NCBI RefSeq assembly: GCF_001746295.1
Contig: NZ_MJAH01000017.1
Coordinates: 1-64,000, forward strand
Source: Streptomyces sp. LUP47B
Lineage (GTDB): Bacteria > Actinomycetota > Actinomycetes > Streptomycetales > Streptomycetaceae
DNA length: 64,000 nucleotides
Direction: 5' to 3'
The translations under genes and the position numbers were made by a program. Each line of letters starts with the position of its first letter. The stretch's first letter is position 1. This document shows, piece by piece, positions 18,627 through 27,375 of this stretch. The notes below the pieces were generated by a model. That model was given only the letters and a program-made list of their open reading frames with translations, searched no databases and was not told the DNA's origin.

Positions 18627-20276
18627 ATGTACGTGAACGGTCCTCTCATCGTCCAGTCCGACAAGACACTGCTGCTCGAGGTCGATCACGAGCAGGCCGA
18701 CGCGTGCCGTCGGGCCATCGCGCCGTTCGCGGAACTGGAGCGGGCGCCCGAGCACATCCACACCTACCGGGTCACGCCACTGGGGCTGTGGAACGCGCGG
18801 GCCGCCGGGCACGACGCCGAGCAGGTGGTCGACGCGCTGGTGCAGTACAGCCGGTATCCGGTGCCGCACGCCCTGCTCGTCGACGTCGCCGAGACGATGG
18901 ACCGGTACGGACGGCTCACCCTGAGCAAGCACCCCACGCACGGGTTGGTGCTCACCACCACCGACCGGCCGGTGCTGGAGGAGATCCTGCGCTCGAAGCG
19001 GATCATCCCGCTGGTGGGGGCGCGGCTCGACCCGGACACCGTGGCCGTGCACCCCTCCGAGCGCGGGCAGATCAAGCAGACGCTGCTGAAGCTGGGCTGG
19101 CCCGCCGAGGACCTCGCGGGGTACGTCGACGGCGAGGCGCACCCGATCGAGCTGGCCGAGGACGGATGGGCGCTCAGGCCCTACCAGAAGCAGGCCGTGG
19201 AGAACTTCTGGCACGGCGGGAGCGGGGTCGTGGTGCTTCCCTGCGGTGCGGGGAAGACCCTCGTCGGCGCCGGGTCCATGGCGCAGGCCAAGTCGACCAC
19301 GCTGATCCTCGTCACCAACACCGTCTCGGCCCGGCAGTGGAAGCACGAGCTGGTGAAGCGGACCTCCCTGACCGAGGACGAGATCGGCGAGTACAGCGGG
19401 ACGCGCAAGGAGATCCGGCCCGTCACCATCGCCACCTACCAGGTGCTGACGACCCGGCGGAAGGGCGTCTACCCGCACCTGGAGCTCTTCGACTCCCGGG
19501 ACTGGGGGCTCATCGTCTACGACGAGGTGCACCTGCTGCCGGCGCCCGTCTTCAAGTTCACCGCCGACCTCCAGGCCCGGCGCAGACTCGGGCTGACCGC
19601 GACCCTCGTGCGCGAGGACGGGCGGGAGTCGGACGTCTTCTCGCTCATCGGGCCCAAGCGGTTCGACGCGCCGTGGAAGGAGATCGAGGCGCAGGGGTAC
19701 ATCGCGCCGGCCGACTGTGTCGAGGTCCGGGTGAACCTCACCGACTCCGAGCGGCTCGCCTACGCCACCGCCGAGCAGGAGGAGAAGTACCGCTTCTGTG
19801 CCACGACCGCGACGAAGCGGAAGGTCACGGAGGCTCTGGTACGACGGTTCGCGGGTCAGCAGATTTTGGTGATCGGCCAGTACATCGACCAGCTCGACGA
19901 ACTCGGCGAGCATCTGAACGCTCCCGTCATCAAGGGCGAGACCTCCAACGCCCAGCGCGAGAAGCTCTTCGAGGCGTTCCGGCAGGGCGAGATCAGCGTG
20001 CTGGTGGTGTCGAAGGTCGCGAACTTCTCCATCGACCTGCCGGAGGCGACGGTCGCCATCCAGGTCTCGGGGACGTTCGGATCACGGCAGGAGGAGGCGC
20101 AGCGGCTGGGGCGGGTACTGCGCCCGAAGGCGGACGGTCACCAGGCGCACTTCTACTCCGTCGTCGCCCGGGACACGATCGACCAGGACTTCGCCGCCCA
20201 CCGCCAGCGGTTCCTCGCGGAGCAGGGGTACGCCTACCGGATCGTGGACGCGGACGAGTTGCTCGCGGAGAGCTGA
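18627..20276 (+). CDS. DNA repair helicase XPB
   Basis: 549 aa SF2 helicase. Residues 1-170 form the XPB N-terminal/damage-recognition region. Walker A PCGAGKT is at about 204, the DEVH box in IVYDEVHLL at about 297, motif III GLTATLVRED at about 330, and motif VI QEEAQRLGRVLRP at about 489. In bacteria and archaea XPB is a 3'-5' DNA helicase thought to act in repair. ATG 18627 is chosen over ATG 18623, which is out of frame; GGAAGG lies just upstream. The partner-like protein is at 14424-16943. Confidence 0.92.
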   Translation: MYVNGPLIVQSDKTLLLEVDHEQADACRRAIAPFAELERAPEHIHTYRVTPLGLWNARAAGHDAEQVVDALVQYSRYPVPHALLVDVAETMDRYGRLTLSKHPTHGLVLTTTDRPVLEEILRSKRIIPLVGARLDPDTVAVHPSERGQIKQTLLKLGWPAEDLAGYVDGEAHPIELAEDGWALRPYQKQAVENFWHGGSGVVVLPCGAGKTLVGAGSMAQAKSTTLILVTNTVSARQWKHELVKRTSLTEDEIGEYSGTRKEIRPVTIATYQVLTTRRKGVYPHLELFDSRDWGLIVYDEVHLLPAPVFKFTADLQARRRLGLTATLVREDGRESDVFSLIGPKRFDAPWKEIEAQGYIAPADCVEVRVNLTDSERLAYATAEQEEKYRFCATTATKRKVTEALVRRFAGQQILVIGQYIDQLDELGEHLNAPVIKGETSNAQREKLFEAFRQGEISVLVVSKVANFSIDLPEATVAIQVSGTFGSRQEEAQRLGRVLRPKADGHQAHFYSVVARDTIDQDFAAHRQRFLAEQGYAYRIVDADELLAES

Positions 20277-20283
20277 CCGGCGG

Positions 20284-20466
20284 CTACCTGCGGCGGACGC
20301 CGGCCTCCTCGCCGTACTCGCCGAGTATGACGACGTCGAAGGCGGCGCCGGCGAGGACGCGGATCGCCCGGAGGGCGTTGCCCAGGCGGTGGGTGTTGTG
20401 GTGATCGGAGAGGGGGGTCGCCCCGGACGGGCGACCGGGGGCTGGGGTGAAGGTCGCTGCGCTCAT
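20284..20466 (-). CDS. Small conserved-type protein of unknown function
   Basis: 60 aa from ATG 20466: it starts MSAATFTPAPGRPSGATPL and contains NALRAIRVLAGAAFDVVILG followed by EYGEEAGVRRR. One amphipathic or weakly hydrophobic helix. Streptomyces genomes commonly carry similar 60-aa proteins. Convergent with XPB, 7 bases after its stop. Function unknown. Confidence 0.6.
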   Translation of the reverse strand: MSAATFTPAPGRPSGATPLSDHHNTHRLGNALRAIRVLAGAAFDVVILGEYGEEAGVRRR

Positions 20467-20587
20467 GTCTCCATAGTGGCTTTCGAGGCATAAGCAGGGC
20501 ATCGGTCCCAGGTAGCCACTTGCTGTGCTACCTGAGTACAGCCCAGGGGTGGAGCCTCCCCTAGCCGGTGGAGGGGTGACCCCCTAG

Positions 20588-20655
20588 GGGACGGACGGCT
20601 CGAGGACGGCCGGGGGACGGCCGGGGGACGGCCCTGGGGACGGCCGGAGGACGGA
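20588..20655. repeat. Short GGACGGCCGGG direct repeats in the helD leader
   Basis: The stretch carries five imperfect copies of GGACGGCCGGGG (12-13 bp), preceded by the palindrome CCCCTAGGGG near 20581-20590. It fills much of the 328-bp gap (20467-20794) before the HelD-like gene. No small gene is visible in that gap. Confidence 0.6.
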
Positions 20656-20794
20656 AAAACGGTTGGCGTCCCGCCGGGGGCCTGCTCTAAGCTCTCCGCT
20701 CTTGCCCGCCTCCCTCCCGGAGCGCCGCCGACCGGACGGAAACCGGTCGGCACACTGCAGCCGCCCAGCCCGCAGCACCTTCGGAGGCACCCCC

Positions 20795-22858
20795 TTGTCC
20801 AGGCCGCCCACGCCCGTGCCCGTAGCCGACGACCCCCTCGCCCGCGAACGCTCCCACCTCGCCGGCTCCCGTGCCGCACTGCGCGCCATGCGGGAGGACG
20901 CCGAGTCGCTGGACATCAAGGACGTCACCGCCAACTGGGTCAACGCCGAGGTCCTGGCCCGCCAGATCGGCGAGCGCATCAAGTCGCTGGCCGACCTCAG
21001 CGACACCCCCCTCTTCTTCGGCCGCCTCGACTACCTGCACTCCCCCGGCGCCGACCGGGCCGAAGGCGCGGACGGCGAGCGCTTCTACATCGGCCGCCGG
21101 CACGTCCACGACCACGACGGCGACCCGATGGTGATCGACTGGCGTGCGCCGGTCTCGCAGCCGTTCTACCGGGCGTCCAAGAAGGACCCGATGGACGTCG
21201 GGCTGCGCCGCCGTTTCGGGTACACCCGCGGCGACATCACCGCCTACGAGGACGAACACCTCTCCGACCCCGCCGAGGCCGCGACCACCAGCAAGCTGCT
21301 CCAGCAGGAGATCGAGCGCCCGCGCGTCGGCCCGATGCGCGACATCGTCGCGACCATCCAGCCCGAGCAGGACGAGATCGTACGGTCCGGGCTCGGCGGC
21401 ACGGTCTGCGTCCAGGGAGGCCCCGGCACCGGGAAGACCGCCGTCGGCCTGCACCGGGTCGCCTACCTCCTCTACGCCCATCGCGAGCGGCTCGCCCGCA
21501 CCGGCACCCTCGTCATCGGACCGAACCGGTCCTTCCTGCACTACATCGAGCAAGTGCTGCCCGCGCTGGGCGAGTTGACGGTGAAGCAGGCGACCGTCGA
21601 CGACCTGGTGGCGGCGGGCCTCGAGGTGCACGGGACCGATGACGCGGCCGCCGCCGTCCTCAAGGGCGACGCGAGGATGGCGGAGGTGCTCAAGCGGGCC
21701 GTGTACGCGCATGTGACCATGCCCACCGAGCCGGTGATGGTCGTCCGCGGGTCGCGCAGGTGGCGGGTACCGGCGTACGAGATCGAGGAGATCGTCCGGG
21801 AGTTGCTCGACCGGGGCATCCGTTACGGCGCCGCCCGCGAGGCGCTCCCGCAGCGCATCGCGCACGCCGTGCTGGTGCAGATGGAGCGGTCCGGGGAGGC
21901 GCCGGACGACCGGGTGCAGGACGCGGTGGCCCGCAACGCGGCGGTCAAGGCGGCGGTCAAGGCGATCTGGCCGCCGGTTGATCCGGCGAAGCTGGTGCTC
22001 CGGCTGCTGACGGACGCGGACTTCCTGGCCGCACACGCGGAGGGGATCCTCGACGAGGACGAGCTGAAGACGATTCTGTGGGCGAAGCCGGTCCGGTCGG
22101 TGAAGTCGGCCAAGTGGTCCGCCGCGGACGCGGTGCTGATCGACGAGGCGACGGACATCGTGGAGCGCACGCACTCCCTCGGGCATGTGGTCCTCGACGA
22201 GGCGCAGGACCTGTCCCCCATGCAGTACCGCGCGGTCGGCCGCCGCTGCTCCACCGGTTCGGCGACCGTCCTGGGCGACCTCGCGCAGGGCACCACACCC
22301 TGGGCGACGCGGAGTTGGGACGAGGCGCTGGCCCACCTGGGCAAATCCGACGGTCTGATCGAGGAGTTGACGGCGGGTTTCCGCGTACCGACGGACGTCA
22401 TCACCTACGCGTCCCGCCTCCTCCCGCACATCGCGCCGGGCCTGACCCCGGTCGCGTCGGTCCGGGAGAACCCGGGTTTCTTCGATGTCCGCCCGGTGGA
22501 GACCGCGGATCAAGTAGTGGCCGCGTGCGAGGAGTTGCTGCGCAACGAGGGCTCGACCGGCCTGATCGCCGCCGACGCTCGTGTCCCGGAGCTGGCGGAG
22601 GCGCTGACCGCGGCCGGTATCGGCCACCTGGCCCCCGGTGAGGAGACGACGGCCGAGACCCGGCTGACCCTGGTCCCGGCGTCCCTGGCCAAGGGCCTCG
22701 AGTACGACTACGTCGTCCTGGACGAGCCGCAGGCGGTGGTGGACGGCGAACCGGACGAACGCACGGGCCTGCGGCGCCTGTACGTGGCACTGACCCGAGC
22801 GGTGTCGGGCCTGATCGTGACGCACGCGGCACCGCTGCCGCCGCACCTCGCCGACTAG
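20795..22858 (+). CDS. HelD-like UvrD/REP-family ATPase (RNA polymerase-associated)
   Basis: 687 aa. N-terminal ~120 residues are helical (ARERSHLAGSRAALRAMRED), followed by the HelD-type segment YIGRRHVHDHDGDPMVIDWR. Walker A GGPGTGKTAVGLHR is at about 208, Walker B VVLDEAQDLSPMQYRAVGRR at about 464, and the C-terminal YVALTRAVSGLIV motif VI at about 664. HelD proteins remove stalled RNA polymerase from DNA. TTG 20795 is chosen as start because GGAGG (20783-20787) sits 7 bases upstream and no better start follows. The N-terminus differs from HelR as I remember it, so the rifamycin-resistance paralogue is not claimed. Confidence 0.83.
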   Translation: MSRPPTPVPVADDPLARERSHLAGSRAALRAMREDAESLDIKDVTANWVNAEVLARQIGERIKSLADLSDTPLFFGRLDYLHSPGADRAEGADGERFYIGRRHVHDHDGDPMVIDWRAPVSQPFYRASKKDPMDVGLRRRFGYTRGDITAYEDEHLSDPAEAATTSKLLQQEIERPRVGPMRDIVATIQPEQDEIVRSGLGGTVCVQGGPGTGKTAVGLHRVAYLLYAHRERLARTGTLVIGPNRSFLHYIEQVLPALGELTVKQATVDDLVAAGLEVHGTDDAAAAVLKGDARMAEVLKRAVYAHVTMPTEPVMVVRGSRRWRVPAYEIEEIVRELLDRGIRYGAAREALPQRIAHAVLVQMERSGEAPDDRVQDAVARNAAVKAAVKAIWPPVDPAKLVLRLLTDADFLAAHAEGILDEDELKTILWAKPVRSVKSAKWSAADAVLIDEATDIVERTHSLGHVVLDEAQDLSPMQYRAVGRRCSTGSATVLGDLAQGTTPWATRSWDEALAHLGKSDGLIEELTAGFRVPTDVITYASRLLPHIAPGLTPVASVRENPGFFDVRPVETADQVVAACEELLRNEGSTGLIAADARVPELAEALTAAGIGHLAPGEETTAETRLTLVPASLAKGLEYDYVVLDEPQAVVDGEPDERTGLRRLYVALTRAVSGLIVTHAAPLPPHLAD

Positions 22859-23180
22859 GACACCACCGCCGAGTGCAGGCGTGGGGGGCTGGTCGCACAC
22901 GTCCAGAACTCGCCGCCACTGCCGCACCGCATCCACCGAAACCGGTCCCTGCCAACCCCCCGGCCTCGCCGCCCCACCGATGTGGAACCCGTCGATCCCC
23001 GCCCCCCGCACCTCGCCGACTAGGACGCCACGTCCTGTCGCCAGCCGAGCGCAGGTGAGGGGGGCTGGTCGCACACGTCCAGGACGCGCCGCCACTGCCG
23101 CACCGCATCCACCGAAACCGGTGCCTGCCAGCCCCCCGGCCTCGCCGCCCCACCGATGTGGAACGCGTCGATTCCCGCCG
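22842..23180. repeat. Tandem duplication spanning the helD/cutC 3' junction
   Basis: Two direct copies of ~165 bp: copy A about 22842-23007, copy B about 23008-23180. Each begins with the last bases of the HelD-like gene (GCACCTCGCCGACTAGGAC) and runs into the antisense 3' end of cutC. Offset is 165 bp at the left end and 176 bp further in, so copy B has gained (or A lost) about 11 bp. The copies share most bases but differ at scattered positions, so the duplication is not brand new. Confidence 0.8.
22883..23007 (-). pseudogene. Duplicated 3' tail of cutC
   Basis: Antisense reading gives AGIDGFHIGGAARPGGWQGP followed by VSVDAVRQWRRVLDVCDQPP, nearly identical to the C-terminus of the intact CutC next door (AGIDAFHIGGAARPGGWQAP...). 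It has no start and belongs to copy A of the tandem duplication, so it is a non-functional gene fragment. Confidence 0.75.
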
Positions 23181-23760
23181 CCCGCAGCCTCGGCACATGG
23201 TCAAGTCGTAGACCGCCACCCACCAGAAGCTGCTGTTCGTACCCCGGCTCCCCCGCCCTCGACGCCTCCGCGAGGAGCACCGGCAGCCCCTCGTCGACGC
23301 CCGCCGCCGAGCCCGCCGTGAGGTAGGTGTCCAGCCCCGGCAGATCGGCCAGCTGCTTGCGCAGCGCGTCCCGGTCGGCGGCGTGGTCGATCGCCCGGTG
23401 GAACGTCCAGCGGCACCCGTCCAGCGCCTCGGCGACCTGCTCCACGGCGGCCAGATCGACCTCGCCGTCCGCGTCCAGGAAGCCCAGCACGAACTCTTCG
23501 GCCCCGGCGCCCCGCACCTCCCGTGCCGCCCGGACCACCCGCGAGACGTCCCCGGCCCCGAACCCGTCCGACAGCCGCAGCATCACCCGCAGCGAGATGT
23601 CCACGGCGGCCCGGACCGCGGCGACCGTCGAGACCGTCGGCGTCAGACCGTCCGCCGCCATGTCGGTCACCAGTTCCAGCCGGTCCGCGCCTCCGGCCTG
23701 GGCGGCGATCGCGTCCTCGGCGTCAAGGGCGATCACCTCCAGGACTGCTCGCTTGCTCAT
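23020..23760 (-). CDS. cutC: Copper homeostasis protein CutC
   Basis: 246 aa TIM-barrel of the CutC family: LEVIALDAEDAIAAQAGGAD and RLEL at the N-terminus, LRVMLRLSDGFG, FVLGFLDADGEVD, WTFHRAIDHAADRDALRKQ, LLVGGGLRLDHV, and FHIGGAARP near the C-terminus. The family name implies copper handling; the biochemical role is poorly supported in bacteria. ATG 23760. The last ~40 residues are also present as a duplicated fragment just downstream. Confidence 0.9.
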   Translation of the reverse strand: MSKRAVLEVIALDAEDAIAAQAGGADRLELVTDMAADGLTPTVSTVAAVRAAVDISLRVMLRLSDGFGAGDVSRVVRAAREVRGAGAEEFVLGFLDADGEVDLAAVEQVAEALDGCRWTFHRAIDHAADRDALRKQLADLPGLDTYLTAGSAAGVDEGLPVLLAEASRAGEPGYEQQLLVGGGLRLDHVPRLRAAGIDAFHIGGAARPGGWQAPVSVDAVRQWRRVLDVCDQPPSPALGWRQDVAS

Positions 23761-23849
23761 GGGACCCCATTCGTCGACGATCTCGGGCGGCTACAGGTCT
23801 AGTCCAATTCCAGAATACGCCGCGACGGAGCCCCCCTCACCGGCGCGTC

Positions 23850-24521
23850 TCAGCCGAAGATGTTCAACTCCTTGGCCTCCGCCCCCGCGAGCTCGTACGC
23901 CCGCCCCTCCACCGGACGCCCCGAGTACAGCCGTACGAGGGTCGCCGCGTCCCCGATGTACCGCGCCGGAGTACGGTCACCGGCCACATCGCCCAAGCGG
24001 AGCGGCTCGTCCAGGTCGTCGACGTCGGCGTGGAGCGGGAGGTGGCCGCGTTCCCGGGTCGTGCGGGTCAGCAGGGCCAGGGCGTCCAGAAGACCGGCGC
24101 CCGCGTACGCCCCCGGCTCCCCGAGGACGTCCCGTACGTCCCCCGCATGCACCCACTCTCCCAACGCGAGGATGTCCAGCACCCCGCCCGCCCCCGCGAT
24201 CACCGGCCCCGCCTCCGTCATCCCGCGCTCCAGCTCGTCCACGACCTGCCGGTTCGGCCAGTCGGCGCGCTCGGCGATGTCCCGGTCGTTCGACGCGGGC
24301 GAGAAGACCCCCTTCTCGAACCGGCCCTCCACCACCCGCGTCAGCGCGGACGAACAGTGCGCCAGCACATCGCGCACGCTCCACCCCGGACACGCCCGCG
24401 TCGGCAGCGCGAAGTCGCCGTCCGGGCGGGAGCGCAGGAAGGGGATCAGGGCATCGCGTTCGGTCGTCAGGAGACGGCCGGGGAGCTCGGGGTCACGGTC
24501 ATGAAGGGCGTCAGCAGTCAT
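23850..24521 (-). CDS. Mycothiol-dependent maleylpyruvate isomerase-like protein
   Basis: 223 aa, MDMPI/DinB-type four-helix fold. The metal-ligand pattern is visible as CPGWSVRDVLAHCSSAL (His near residue 56), E...DRDIAERAD, and LGEWVHAGDVRDVLG (His near 122). In actinobacteria such proteins are predicted mycothiol-S-conjugate or isomerase enzymes. The C-terminal part YIGDAATLVRLYSGRPVEGR resembles the MDMPI C-terminal (SCP2-like) sub-domain. Divergent from the HD-domain gene with a 42-bp gap. Confidence 0.78.
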   Translation of the reverse strand: MTADALHDRDPELPGRLLTTERDALIPFLRSRPDGDFALPTRACPGWSVRDVLAHCSSALTRVVEGRFEKGVFSPASNDRDIAERADWPNRQVVDELERGMTEAGPVIAGAGGVLDILALGEWVHAGDVRDVLGEPGAYAGAGLLDALALLTRTTRERGHLPLHADVDDLDEPLRLGDVAGDRTPARYIGDAATLVRLYSGRPVEGRAYELAGAEAKELNIFG

Positions 24522-24563
24522 GGGGCCAACCTGCCAGGCACCACCGCGCGGGACAATGAGGCC

Positions 24564-25205
24564 ATGGCCGATCTCGACGACCTTCGCGACCGTTTCACCC
24601 GTGCCCTGGAGAGCGCCCGTCCCGGGGCCGGCCCCGACCCGGCGCCGTACGCCGACAACCTGCTCGTCCGCTGGCAGGAGCCGCAGCGGCGGTACCACAC
24701 CGTCCACCATCTGACGGCGGTCCTGGACCACGTCGACGTGCTGGAGGAGTACGCGGACGACCCGCACCTGGTGCGTCTCGCGGCCTGGTTCCACGACGCC
24801 GTCTACCTCCCGGACCGCTCGGAGAATGAGGAACGCTCCGCCCGGCTGGCCGAACGCGCCCTCCCCGAAGCCGGACTCACCCAGGAAGGCACGGCCGAGG
24901 TCGCCCGCCTCGTCCGCCTCACCACCGCCCACGACCCCGCCGACGCCGACCGCAACGGCCAGGTCCTCTGCGACGCCGACCTCGCGATCCTCGCCGCCCC
25001 GCCCTCCGCCTACGCCGCCTACACGGCCGCCGTCCGCGAGGAGTACGGCTTCGTCCCGACCGACGCCTTCCGCGAGGGCCGGTCCGCGATCCTGCGCCAA
25101 CTGCTGGATCTGCCGCGGCTGTTCAGGACGCCGTACGGGGAACGGGAGTGGGAGGCCACGGCCCGTTACAACCTCACCTCGGAGCTGGAAATGCTGTCGC
25201 TCTGA
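24564..25205 (+). CDS. HD-domain metal-dependent phosphohydrolase
   Basis: 213 aa. It carries the HD-type ligand pattern: RYHTVHHLTAVLDHV (His near residue 44-48), AAWFHDAVY (HD near 77) and CDADLAILAA (Asp near 136), with TTAHDP between. The arrangement matches the predicted metal-dependent HD phosphohydrolases of Streptomyces. Substrate unknown. It is followed after 26 bases by the MDMPI-GNAT fusion gene, with which it may be co-transcribed. Confidence 0.8.
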   Translation: MADLDDLRDRFTRALESARPGAGPDPAPYADNLLVRWQEPQRRYHTVHHLTAVLDHVDVLEEYADDPHLVRLAAWFHDAVYLPDRSENEERSARLAERALPEAGLTQEGTAEVARLVRLTTAHDPADADRNGQVLCDADLAILAAPPSAYAAYTAAVREEYGFVPTDAFREGRSAILRQLLDLPRLFRTPYGEREWEATARYNLTSELEMLSL

Positions 25206-25231
25206 GTCGCCCGGCACCTTAGCCTGCCCGC

Positions 25232-26335
25232 ATGGCAGACATGGGCGGGGAACGGGTGACGGAGGCCGTCGCGGACGCGGTGGCGGTGCTGCGGGCGGCG
25301 GTGGACCGGAACTGGGAGACGGTACGGGCCGGCCGGACGGAGTGGAGCTGTCTGAAGACGGCCGAGCACATCGCGAGCGATCTGATCGCCTACGCGGGAC
25401 AGTTGGCGGGCCGGCCGCAGGACAGGTACGTCCCCTTCGAGATCCACCTCGAGGACGACACGGACGCCGAGGGCGCCCTCCAGGTGATCGAGACGGGCGG
25501 CACCCTCTTGGCCGCGACGATCCGCGCCACCCCGCGCGAGGTCCGCGCCTTCCACCCGTACCCCTTCCGCAGCGCGAACCGCACGGGCTTCGCCGCGATG
25601 GGCATCGCCGAGGTGCTGCTGCACACGTACGACATCGCGGAGGGCCTGGGCCTGCCGTACGAGCCCCCCGCCCACCTCCCCGAACACGTCCTGACGCGGA
25701 TCTTCCCCGAGGTCCAGCCGGGCCCCGACCCCTGGCGCACCCTCCTGTGGGCCACCGGCCGCGGCGACCTGCCCGACCGCGCCCCGCGCACACAGTGGCG
25801 CTGGAGCAACAACCTCGTCCTGCCCACGGAGCGCCTCACCCTCCAGGGCGTCACCCCCGCGTCCGCCGCCGAACTGGCCGCGGGCGGCGACGGTGACTTC
25901 GAGTGGGTCGAGGACGGCCCCTTCGAGGGCACCCGCGAGGCCGCCGGCATGACCATCAAGGCCTACGAAGCGGGCGTTCACCGCCCGGAGTTCGGCCTCT
26001 TCGCCCTCGTACGACGGGAGGACGGCCGCGCGATCGGCGGCATGGGCTTCCACGGCGCCCCCGACGAGGACGGCCGCGCGGAGGTCGGTTACGACCTCGC
26101 CGAGAGCGCCCGCGGCCAGGGTTACGCCACGGAGGCCCTGCGCGCCCTCGGCGACTGGGCCCTGGCCCGCGACGACGTGCGCAGCCTCTGCGCCACCATC
26201 GAGCCCGACAACGCCGCCTCGCAGCGGGTGATCGCCCGGGCCGGGTACCTCCGGGCGACGGTGGAGGAGGAGCAGGCGTACGGGGAGGCGGAACCGGGCC
26301 TTCGGCTGTACGTGCTGCCCGGCCGGGCCGACTAG
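25232..26335 (+). CDS. MDMPI/DinB-like domain fused to GNAT acetyltransferase
   Basis: 367 aa with two domains. Residues about 8-165 resemble a mycothiol-dependent isomerase/DinB four-helix domain (WSCLKTAEHIASDLIAYAGQ with His near 47, MGIAEVLLHTYDIAEGLGL with His near 132). Residues about 198-360 are a GNAT domain: LPTERLTLQG, GYDLAESARGQGYATEALRA (acetyl-CoA loop), IEPDNAASQRVIARAGY. Coupling a thiol-transferase-like fold to an acetyltransferase suggests small-molecule modification, but no substrate can be named. Confidence 0.78.
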   Translation: MADMGGERVTEAVADAVAVLRAAVDRNWETVRAGRTEWSCLKTAEHIASDLIAYAGQLAGRPQDRYVPFEIHLEDDTDAEGALQVIETGGTLLAATIRATPREVRAFHPYPFRSANRTGFAAMGIAEVLLHTYDIAEGLGLPYEPPAHLPEHVLTRIFPEVQPGPDPWRTLLWATGRGDLPDRAPRTQWRWSNNLVLPTERLTLQGVTPASAAELAAGGDGDFEWVEDGPFEGTREAAGMTIKAYEAGVHRPEFGLFALVRREDGRAIGGMGFHGAPDEDGRAEVGYDLAESARGQGYATEALRALGDWALARDDVRSLCATIEPDNAASQRVIARAGYLRATVEEEQAYGEAEPGLRLYVLPGRAD

Positions 26336-26367
26336 GGCCCGCATCGGGTCGCGATCAGCGGGAGCGA

Positions 26368-26802
26368 TCACCGCTGCAGGACAGGTGTCGCCCCGGGTGT
26401 CGCCGGAGCGGCCGCGACCTCGCGGGTCTCGCGCAGCATCAGCAGGCCGTTGACCACCATCACTGTCGCGGTCAGGCCGTGGACGCCGAGTGCGGTGGCC
26501 ACGGAGCCGTGGTGGGCCAGCACGGTGGTCATGTCGCCGTACGCGGCGAAAGCCTCCACCAGCAGCACCCAGCCCAGCGCCCGGCGGTGGCCCGTCACCA
26601 GCAGGACGCCCAGGACCAGGGCCAGGACGACATCGCGGATTCCCTTGATGATCAGGAAGCCGCCGCCGTCGCCGGACGGCCAGGTCGGCAATCCGAATGT
26701 CGGCGCCGTCGTCTCCGGGCTCAAGATGAACTCCATCCCGAACCAGAGGATGAAGAGGACGAAGGCGGCGGTCAGCACAGTGTTGATCTTCTTCAGCGAC
26801 AT
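26368..26802 (-). CDS. DUF4267-type membrane protein
   Basis: 144 aa with four hydrophobic segments (about 8-24, 50-68, 74-92, 100-122). GLPTWPSGDGGGFLIIKGIR followed by DVVLALVLG is typical of DUF4267. ATG 26802 has a GAGGAGAA ribosome site. It lies 35 bases after the DUF1772 gene in the same direction, so the two form an operon divergent from, and probably controlled by, the TetR-family gene at 27376. Confidence 0.8.
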   Translation of the reverse strand: MSLKKINTVLTAAFVLFILWFGMEFILSPETTAPTFGLPTWPSGDGGGFLIIKGIRDVVLALVLGVLLVTGHRRALGWVLLVEAFAAYGDMTTVLAHHGSVATALGVHGLTATVMVVNGLLMLRETREVAAAPATPGATPVLQR

Positions 26803-26837
26803 CGTTCTTCTCCTCGCGAGGTCGGGCAGCAGCGGTG

Positions 26838-27284
26838 TCAGACGAGAGCGGCGGCGAGCAGGGCGAAGGCGGCGATGAGGACGGCGACGCGGACGTAGTG
26901 GTAGCGCTGCCAGCGGTTCAGCTGCTCCTTCCAGTCGGCGGGCCGGTTCTCGGGGGTCCAGGTCCTGTTCCGGTTGTTGATCGGGACGAGCAGCAGCACC
27001 GACATGACCACGCTGACGATCAGCAGTCCGGCGGCGGTGACGACGAGTCCGGCGCCGTGGTGGTGCCATCCCGCGATGGCCCAGATCGCGCTGAGGACGA
27101 GCGAGCCGATGTACCAGAACGGCATCAGGGTGCCGAGCATCCGGCCGCCGTGGGCGTGGCCGAGCTGGCCGCTGTCCTCGGGAAGCGCGTCCAGGATCCG
27201 GTTCATGATGAAGGCGACGGAGAACTCCACCCCCACCATCAGGCCGACGACGACGGTGGTGACGACCTCGAGTGCGTTGAGCAT
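26838..27284 (-). CDS. DUF1772 (anthrone-oxygenase-like) membrane protein
   Basis: 148 aa with four transmembrane segments and the DUF1772 features: VGVEFSVAFIMNRILDAL early, MPFWYIGSLVLSAI in the second helix, and PINNRNRTWTPENRPADWKE followed by LNRWQRYHYVRV before the last helix. Some family members are anthrone oxygenases in polyketide clusters, but no such cluster is here. First gene of a two-gene operon directly downstream of the 27302-27334 palindrome. Confidence 0.85.
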   Translation of the reverse strand: MLNALEVVTTVVVGLMVGVEFSVAFIMNRILDALPEDSGQLGHAHGGRMLGTLMPFWYIGSLVLSAIWAIAGWHHHGAGLVVTAAGLLIVSVVMSVLLLVPINNRNRTWTPENRPADWKEQLNRWQRYHYVRVAVLIAAFALLAAALV

Positions 27285-27301
27285 GACGATCCCTCCGTTG
27301 A

Positions 27302-27334
27302 ACTAGCGTTGCTAGCTGTCGAGGCAACGCTAGT
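27302..27334. promoter_or_regulatory. TetR-type operator between the DUF1772 operon and its regulator
   Basis: Inverted repeat ACTAGCGTTGC (27302-27312) and GCAACGCTAGT (27324-27334), 11-bp arms perfect, 11-bp spacer. A related imperfect pair (GCTAACGC ... CTAGCGGTGCTAG) follows at about 27338-27366. The site lies in the 91-bp divergent gap, 18 bases before the DUF1772 start and 42 bases before the TetR start. Confidence 0.7.
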
Positions 27335-27375
27335 ACTGCTAACGCTCGATTGTCTAGCGGTGCTAGGATCGAAGT

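Noticed and set aside
20467..20794. Rifamycin-associated element upstream of the HelD-like gene
   Set aside because: No inverted repeat of the GGGGCTTGC...GCAAG type is present, and the protein N-terminus does not look like HelR, so rifamycin-inducible control is not supported.
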